Below, piece by piece: positions 55,052 through 64,000 of a DNA stretch of 64,000 nt. The stretch is from Phaseolus vulgaris (taxonomy: Eukaryota > Streptophyta > Magnoliopsida > Fabales > Fabaceae): contig NC_023749.2 in assembly GCF_000499845.2 (NCBI RefSeq), positions 3,877,030-3,941,029 of the forward strand, given 5' to 3'. The translations under genes and the position numbers were made by a program. How positions within the stretch are numbered: the stretch's first letter is position 1; each line of letters starts with the position of its first letter. Below the pieces are notes generated by a model that was not told the origin of the DNA, searched no databases, and was given only the letters and a program-made list of their open reading frames with translations.

Positions 55052-55514
55052 GAATAAAAATAATGGTACTAAACCGGAAATCGTGTTTTCAGGTTTAATT
55101 TTATATAACAAAATTAGATTGGAAATTCTACTTGAAATGAAAAAAAACAACTTTTTTTCATAAAATGAATATAAAATTTTACGTATTTTTTATTTTATGA
55201 TTTTTTTTATCTAGTAATTCTAAAAGAAATTACACTAACCAAAAGGTTGAACACAAATAATTAATGTACTAAAAAATTCAATTATTCTATTGACATAGTT
55301 TAAGTTTTATATTATTTAAAATATTTTTTAAAATACTTGAGGCTATAACAATTAGATATTGATAGTATATTCTTAAATTGTGAGTTATTTGAGTAACCAC
55401 ACATGGATATTGCCAAGGATTGCAAAACAAAACACAAAGTATTGTCTTGCAAGTTGAATAAATCTATATAGAGTGAGATATGCCTCTAGACAATGATTTT
55501 GCAGGTTCTTATTG
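52890..55514. other. AT-rich intergenic DNA with AAT microsatellite
   Basis: No supported gene. It contains a long (AAT)n tract at 55012-55050 and many other ATT/AAT-rich stretches. The open frame at 54275-54514 is not recognised. Confidence 0.5.
55012..55050. repeat. (AAT)n microsatellite, 13 units
   Basis: An uninterrupted trinucleotide tract in intergenic DNA, likely length-polymorphic. Confidence 0.9.
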
Positions 55515-56180
55515 AAAGTAGTTGAACATGGTTTTACACAATTTAAAGATGATTACTCTTTGTTCACTCATGGTTATGACTCTTCTTGGTCATTTTGTTG
55601 GTATATGTGAATGACATCATCTTAGAAAATCATTATTCTTCTTGTGTTAACAACGTACAATTGATATTGAACTCCTCATTCAAATTAAAAATCCTTAGTC
55701 CTCTTAAATATTTCTCAAACTTAGAATTTGCCAAATTCAGTAAGAGTATTTCATTAAGTCAAAGAAAATACATTTTTCTTGCCGATATATATATATATAT
55801 ATATATTCTTTTGTTTGATGATATTGATTTCTTAAGTAGCAAATCGTTTACACTACATATGACTCATAATTTAAAACTTAGCCTCAATGATAGTGATCAT
55901 ATTGAGGATCCCTTTGTATATAAAAAATTAAAATGAAAGCTTATGTATTTAACTATTTCTAGAGAAGACAATGAGAACATGAATAATCAATTGACCACAC
56001 ATTCAAATGCAGTCCATCACTTTACGATACTTGAAATCTACTATAGGTCATATTATTTTTTTCCTCGATCAACTGCAAATGTCATCTCTCAACATATATT
56101 GATGAGCAACTCTTTAGACATTAGGAGATTAACAATTACCTTTTGTATTTTTTTTGTGATTCTCTTTGATTTCTCGTAAG
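55515..56180 (+). pseudogene. Broken Ty1/copia reverse transcriptase-RNase H fragment
   Basis: Readings in more than one frame match the copia pol layout: GFTQFKDDYSLFT, then LVILLVYVNDIIL (the YVDD active-site box, here YVND), a KYFSNLEFAKFSKSISLSQRKY block, LKLSLNDSDHIEDPFVYKKL (the region before the RNase H domain) and SLDIRRLTITFCIFF near the RNase H side. Frameshifts, a stop before the YVND box, an AT dinucleotide insertion at about 55788 and the loss of one catalytic Asp show it is dead. No LTRs were found beside it. Confidence 0.75.
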
Positions 56181-57289
56181 GTTATAAAACAAGGTACTAC
56201 GTAAAAAATATTGGTTGAATTAGAATATCATAACTTATCACCAGTGATCAATAAGTTGTTTGACTACAACAATTACTCAAACATTTTAAAGTTTTAATTA
56301 ACACAATTATTATGTGACAACTTACTCTTAATCCCTTTCATTATGAGAGATCCAAACATATAGACATTGATTATTATTTTATGCGTGAACTCCTTCAAAG
56401 ATAATTTTTCACTCTCATTCATTCATGTTAACACTTAACACCAAATAACTCACGTATCTACAAATGATCTTTCTTACTATTGCTTTCAATACGTTGGATA
56501 AAGTTAAAACTTCCAAAGTGGAAATTATTTATAAATATAGTAGAAATAGAAAGTGATATCAAAGTGTAAGTTTTAGTTTTGCATCGCAAAAGAAATTTTT
56601 GTATGTAATCTAGTCATAATCACGGAGTGGTGAGAAAAATAAATTGATTATGAAGGAAATAAATGGAAAGTTGAAGAGTTGTTTTTTTTTATAAAAAATA
56701 AATGTAGGTGCACCTAAATTAAAATTAACATTCATCACAATTAAAATATCACTTAAATATTTTTATACTATTTAAAACTCTGAATAATTTAGAGGTATAA
56801 TCTATACACAGGTGCATGTACAATGCATACCCATAATTTCTTCCAATAAATGGGTGAATGAGTTAAAAAATTGGAATAAATTTGATGCGACATCAATGTC
56901 TGAAATTGAAAAACTCATTCTTAGGTTGTGTATGATATTTTAGAGTTATGTTGTGGATATGGTTCCAGATTCTGCACTATTGAAACCAGGTCCTTCCCAC
57001 GGAATCAGTGAAACGATGGGTAGCATTATAGAGATTGCTGTTCCCTTCAACCATCACTTCTCTCTCTTCTTGCTTGCTCCAACCAAAGAGGATGAAGGAT
57101 AATGCTTCTCAGTATAAAACAAAACCTCAAACTACTTTGATCTAAAACTTTTTAATACATAAAAAATTATTCTGTTAACTTCTGTTTAAAGTCTGCAAAA
57201 TAGTTTTTAACTTTTTTGTATTTAAGTTGTATCACTCCAAAATTCAATTAAACTTGTTTAGGGGACATAATGGTTATAAGATTAAGAAA
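56181..57289. other. AT-rich intergenic DNA
   Basis: No gene seen. A less AT-rich patch at about 56950-57080 has no recognisable coding potential. Confidence 0.45.
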
Positions 57290-57600
57290 AAATTTGTTGA
57301 AAATCTTACATCGACTAAGAATTAAGATATTTCATAGTATATATGTGAGTGTAAATATTACCTTATAAACATATGGTTTTATGAGGTTGAGTTAGACTTA
57401 AAGTTTACATCTTAATATAATATCAAAGTCATTTCGAGTCTATTATAGCGATTGCTTGTTGGACTTATTTGTCACTCGCTATCAGACTGTTATCGGACCA
57501 TCAACTAGAGATTAAAATATTTCATAGTATATATGTGAATAAAAATCTCATTAAGACAATTTTATGAGATTGAATTATACTTAAAGTCCAGAAGAAGAGT
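57290..57600 (+). repeat. LTR/PBS-type dispersed repeat, partly duplicated
   Basis: It holds ACATCGACTAAGAATTAAGATATTTCATAGTATATATGTGAGTG, GGTTGAGTTAGACTTAAAGT and CTTAATATAATATCAAAGTCATTTCGAG. These correspond to the common plant repeat around a TGGTATCAGAGCC primer-binding site. A second partial copy begins at about 57500 (CATCAACTAGAGATTAAAATATTTCATAGTATATATGTGAAT). Related relics lie at about 5600, 18860-19020 and 22040-22200. No retroelement coding sequence is attached. Confidence 0.5.
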
Positions 57601-58770
57601 TTCAATAAAAATAATCATGATAGAATGATTAACTTGTTCATTTAGTATCTCGATCAATCAAGTATATAGAAAAAAAACTCGTTTAATCAAAAGAGTTGGT
57701 GTGGGAATTGGTAAAATTTGTTTTCAAGAATACTTTCTTGTGTTAACAAATTTTAAAAGTTGAAGTTTTCGAATTTTTAAATATCTTTTTAAGCATGATT
57801 CTTCAAACTCCTGTTTAAAATAAAAATAAAAATAAAAATGTATATCTAAACTTTAGTTTTCCCAGAGTCAACTTTCTTTATGCGAAGACAGAAAAGTAGT
57901 ATAAAAAAAATGTCCACAACTATTTTAAAAGAAGTTACGTTTATCTTTCTTCGAACCTATACTAAACAATACTCATATTTTTTAAAATTTTAAAATAAAT
58001 ATTATTTTTATGTTTTTAATAAAATAATAGTGACATTTTTAAATTTTTTAAAAATGAATATATATATTTTTCATAATATTAGTTATACTTGTTTTTTTTT
58101 TATGTTTTTAATAGAGTGATATCTACTATTTTATTTCTTTTATGATTTTTATTGTTCCATTTTAGTGATTTAATTTGAAATAAATAAATCAACCAAGTAA
58201 AAATTATCAAGTGTACGAGATATACTTTTAACCAAAAGAAAAACAAAATATCTTTAAGAAATCTGAAAAAAAGATGCATACAAATAAATACTGAATTCAT
58301 ATATATATATATATATATATATTATTTAAAAAATATCGATATACTCCGTTTTAGGATTCTACTCACACATTTTTTTCTCATATTATGTATTCAGTACTTA
58401 GATGAAGGTCATGAAATATATCTTAATTGTTAAAAAAAGTAACAATAAGTTGATATTTTAATACACTGATTTTTTTTAACCAATATACAGTACACAAAAT
58501 TCAACATAGTTTTCTATTTTTTTAATGCTTATAACAACAGCTAAAAATACAGTATGCTATAGTTTTAGATAGTTAAATATAATTAAGAGCTAATATGTTT
58601 TTTTAATACTTTTTTTAAATTGATAGTAAAAAAAGAGAAAAAAAAATCAGTGTAATTTGTTCAATATATCAAACCGTTAATATATGATTATTAATTATTA
58701 AGTTTTATGATTTGTGGTGTGACCAGTCAAATATTGGATCTATCTATCAAAAACAAAATCTTGGGTTTAA
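57601..58770. other. AT-rich intergenic DNA
   Basis: No gene seen. Contains a TA tract at about 58300-58321. Confidence 0.5.
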
Positions 58771-58924
58771 AGATGGGCCTGTTGGGCCGAAAGCCCGGAA
58801 TAAATATGACATCATGTGTCTCTTATAAGATGCCTAGGGTTTTCAGTGGTTTGTGTTTCCGCCTCTGCTGAAAGAAAGAGTGAAAACCCTATTCTTCTCT
58901 GGTACCTAAGTTGCAGCTAATATC
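58771..58924 (+). promoter_or_regulatory. eS25 promoter: site II pair, TATA, telo-boxes
   Basis: Two site II elements TGGGCC (58774-58779 and 58783-58788) are followed by a TATA-like CTTATAAGA (about 58821-58829), a telo-box TAGGGTTT (58835-58842) and a second in inverted orientation AAACCCTA (58884-58891). Combinations of site II and telo-box are established marks of plant ribosomal-protein and other growth-coupled promoters. Transcription probably starts near 58850-58860 in the pyrimidine-rich TTTCCGCCTCT. Confidence 0.7.
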
Positions 58925-60405
<1,481 letters not shown>

Positions 60406-63400
60406 ATGTGGAATTGTTCCTAGGTTATGGAGTACTCTTAGGAATAGTGAAGTATGTTCTTTTGAAGTTTGAGATGCATCTCATACTAGCTTCTCAGTTC
60501 TAGATTGTTGCTGAATCCAGGCTGAGTTTGTATTTTTGGTTTCCTTCCATGTTTGATGTTTTAAAATATTATGAGTCTTATTTTTACATGTTTTGTTTTG
60601 TTTGCTTGAATAGTTAATGTGCCGGAGATTCTTTCTGAAAACAAAACCGATTGGAATATGTTTGTGCCGGATATTTAGTAATTTGTGTTTTGGTGGGGGT
60701 TGGTAGAGTAGTTTCTACTTGGTTCAGTTAATTACATTTAGAATAATTTTTTAACTGTTAAAATCAATGTTTTTTCAAATGTGATGTAAAGGACTTTCTA
60801 ACTGAAAAGGTACAACGACTAATGTTTGTCTTGCCAATTCAAATTTGGTGTTTTTGTATTGTGTATTTTTTACGTTAGCCATATCCCAGCTAATGACAAC
60901 GTTTCTGGGGAAGTGTATGGAAATTCGTTACAAATGTTTCGAAGCATTGCAATTTAAAGCATAACTTGTAAGTGTAAAAATAAGAAATTATAGCTTTTGC
61001 CTAATTGAAATGAAGCATAGATAATACCTTTGTTCTAATTAAATGAGTAAAACGTTTTTATTTTTTTATTTATGAAAATCAGGTAACCGTAGTAGTTACA
61101 GTTCATATTTCCTTGGATTATTTTCCTCCTCTGTCAGTTCTATTAAGTTTGTGAAGTGTAAAACTATTCCAGTTGTTCTTACATGTGCATGTATGCAAGC
61201 TGACGGCACTGACAAATTGTGTGGCTCTTACGGTGTACCTGCATGTATTGAAATCTCTTGTGTTTCACCTATTGGCAATTTATATATGTATTAACCGAAT
61301 TACTATGGTCCATTGAGAAAAGTTTTTTCATGTACACATTTGCATATCTATTTTTCCTATTGACATATGCACAATCGAGAGAGGATCTCTTAGTCTAATC
61401 TTTGCGAATCCTAATCAAAATTAATTGAGTCACTTGGCTAAACCGATTAAACAACTTATTCTATATCACATTGGTGTCAAGATCCTCAACATACAAAAAA
61501 GGCATTCTTGAAGTGCGTACCATTTAAGGAGCCGAAATCATCACCGCTATTATTTTTCACAAAAATGGAATCCTCTTCCAAACACACCAAAATACCACTT
61601 GGAAAAAGGACTAGGAATATTTGTTTTTGGTAGATGTATAAGCTGTTTAGGCGAGTTGGCCTCTTTGTTGAAGGGTGTCGAGCTTTGATGAAGAAGAAAG
61701 TGATGATCTATTCGTAACACTTTTTTCGACGTTCAAGTTAGTAAAAGTTTAAAGAGATATAATAATATTTAAGTCAGTATATAGAATTGAATGTATACTT
61801 CTTGAAGACCAAAATTATATTTATAAACTTTTTAGACTTAAAGAAATAGGGTGATTATTAAATATTAGAGTGATTAGTCTATAATAAATTATTAGACTGA
61901 TTTCTCTCAATTTTCATGTGGTTTGACAACTATCTTAAGTAAATATTATATTCTCAATATTATTGATATTATGTAATGCATTGTCATTCTGAGTTGAGGG
62001 TTTGGAGCCAGGAATTGATGGCCTTGAAAGGCCACTCATTAGGACAAGAGTTTCCCTTCTCAACATCTATAATCACTGAAAACAGTTTTACCTCAATGAG
62101 CATTGACTATATCACATACTTGTACATGAGTGTAACTAAGATTTTACTAATGATTATATATTATCTAACACTCAAATTCTAGCTGTTATGTTTATCTTTC
62201 ATTTCCTCATCTCTTTCCTTCGAAACGAAGGAGTTTAGATTTTAAGAAGTTCGAGGCATTAATGTCTAAATAATTTGACTAAAACGTGTTTAGTATGGTT
62301 AATAATTAATGCTTTCGTTTATTTAAAGTGTTCAAACCCACATGGTCTTTGGGATCAATATCGAAGCTGATCAGGTTGCTTGATGAATAACGAGTAAAAT
62401 CTATTACTGTCTTGTTATGAGGAAAATTAAATCAATAAGCACTTTCCTTGTGCTATCTTTGTACATAATAGAAAGACAGAAAAGCAAAATCCATGATACA
62501 TTATCACCGTCAGAACTGAAATTGTGCTACTAACAATAAGAAATTATTTGGCAATAATACTTCAGCAACTATCTCATAAATAATAATTCCACACAATCAG
62601 GGGAAAATATCCATCACTTTCGTTGTACATGATCCCTAGTATATGTTGGAAGATCTTAATAGATAACTTGCAAAATAATGAGGCAAGCCTGGGATCCATT
62701 ATACAAGATCTCTTGAAGAAGAACACGAGTCTAAACTTATGTGTTCAATTAAAATCATAGTCGCCCTTAAATAATTTTATTGTTTTTTTCCTTATGTTTA
62801 TGTGTATATCTGCATTATTTTGCTTGTAGATGGGGTGAATTATGTCCTCACCACTCCTTATGGTATTGCAGTACCTTGTTTACTCATTTCCTTTTAGGAT
62901 ATTCTGTAATATAATTGAACTTTTTGTTGAATCACTTTATGTGTGATGAAAATGTTCAGTCACAACATTCACAGATAAACACCTAGAGTTTTTTTCAAAG
63001 ACTTATTAACATAAATAGACTTAATTGAGCTTTTGTCTATCTTTTGTTGAATGGTTTTATATCTGTCAATCGGGGATCTACATTTTGTAAAATGGTAACT
63101 GTTTTTCTTATACAGAAAGTGAGAAGAAAAGTGTTTGGTAATTGGTGCTCAGAAAATAAGAAACTTGAATGGTAAATTCTATTATTCCACATTCATATAT
63201 GAAGCAGACCACCATGAATAGGATAGGAGTAATAAAAATAAAATGTGGTGGTTGCTATTTCATTGTAGCTGGGCAGGGTATGATTAGCTACATAGATGCA
63301 TGCACATAAACATCAACAAATCAATTATGACTTTCGGAACTCTGCATCAACATTATAATCAAGATATGACCAACCAATGTCTGAATATTAAGAGATACCC

Positions 63401-63887
63401 CTCAAACAATTTTGTTTATGTCTCAAACCAAACTGGTATTTATAATAGAATTGCTTTTCCTCCTGCAGACAAAAGTTCTGAGTAATATTGCTCACCCCAA
63501 TACCTTGCCCTCGTGTAAGTCACAGCTTAATATTTTATATCTTGAACCTGTAATGATGGAGGAGATATGATATCTACAGCAGATGCCATATTCATGTGAT
63601 TTACAAAATTAAAAATTGTGGAATGAGTTGTGAAGCTTGGTTTGTGGGAAGCATTCAGCAAACAATGCTATGGTAGCACTATGATGATAAGATCCAAATT
63701 AAGATAATCGAGTTGCATGCTCACTCTGTAACATTTGAATAAAAATATTGTTCATGCCTATTCAATTAGTTTCCTCTCTATCTCTCTATGTGTGTGTGTA
63801 TATATATATTGATATATTGAGCATAATACTGGAAGTACTAACCAGAGGTTTAGAACAACTTAACTACCTTTTCTTTGAGAAGAAAAA
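60406..63887. other. eS25 3' region and intergenic DNA
   Basis: The first several hundred bases are probably the 3'-UTR and terminator of eS25. No gene is supported in the rest. Open frames at 61976-62182 and 63300-63485 have no recognisable family. The last kilobase is upstream sequence of the DUF241 gene and has a TG/TA microsatellite-like run at about 63789-63810. Confidence 0.45.
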
Positions 63888-64000
63888 ATGGCAATCGTTG
63901 AAACAAACACAAAGAGCTCTCTGCATCTTCGTAGCAACAGCTTGCCCTCTACACCTCACCCCTTTACATCACAATTTGAGGAGCATTTGCACAGATTGAA
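63888..64000 (+). CDS. DUF241 (BPS1-like) protein, partial at window edge
   Basis: The start codon in an A-rich context (AGAAAAAATGGCA) opens 37 codons reading MAIVETNTKSSLHLRSNSLP at the start and then PHPFTSQFEEHLHRL. This is the conserved N-terminal signature of plant DUF241 proteins (xRSNSLPSxPHP.xxxxEExLxRL). The family is usually a single exon of about 300 residues, with no known reaction; members are annotated as BPS1-like. The gene is cut by the window end, so function and integrity cannot be judged. Confidence 0.75.
   Translation, partial: MAIVETNTKSSLHLRSNSLPSTPHPFTSQFEEHLHRL

Noticed and set aside
61976..62182. 68-codon frame in the region after eS25
   Set aside because: No recognisable domain and no splice or promoter context; treated as chance.

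Overview
This window is nuclear DNA of a flowering plant, most likely a dicot and probably a papilionoid legume. The signs are spliced genes with plant-type GT-AG introns, very AT-rich intergenic DNA, a bifunctional DHFR-TS gene, plant-only families (group S1 bZIP with a sucrose-control uORF, SFH-type Sec14 proteins with a nodulin tail, DUF761, DUF241) and clusters of small non-autonomous transposons. The legume assignment rests on the look of the repeats and is an inference.

Layout. Positions 1-3950 hold no gene that I can support. At 3953-4414 (minus) lies an intronless bZIP gene whose leader carries a conserved 41-codon sucrose-control uORF (4627-4752), with an overlapping uORF on each side. 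Positions 5030-24000 are a 19 kb gene-poor stretch filled with transposon relics. These include a CACTA-type MITE with its 3-bp target duplication (11878-12190), four members of one MITE family packed into 14.5-18.5 kb (two or three with visible 9-bp target duplications), three copies of a roughly 0.4 kb GTGTC-ended repeat, and LTR/primer-binding-site relics.

Positions 24118-33334 hold two convergent Sec14-like phosphatidylinositol-transfer genes with a shared intron plan. A second gene-poor stretch (33.8-41.6 kb) contains a decayed CACTA element and a Gypsy-type LTR remnant. Next come a ten-coding-exon DHFR-TS gene (42482-46214, plus) with one GC-AG intron, a two-exon BCS1-like AAA-ATPase (48049-49474, minus), a membrane protein with DUF4408 and DUF761 domains (51958-52587, minus), a broken Ty1/copia fragment (about 55.5-56.2 kb), a four-exon ribosomal protein eS25 gene (58925-60405, plus), and the first 37 codons of a DUF241 gene that runs off the right edge (63888 onward).

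The genes do not form a pathway. They are independent housekeeping and regulatory loci: folate/dTMP synthesis, translation, membrane-lipid signalling, a predicted organelle chaperone and sugar-responsive transcription. All exon boundaries were read by eye; each spliced model closes in frame with consensus splice sites, but none was checked against transcripts.
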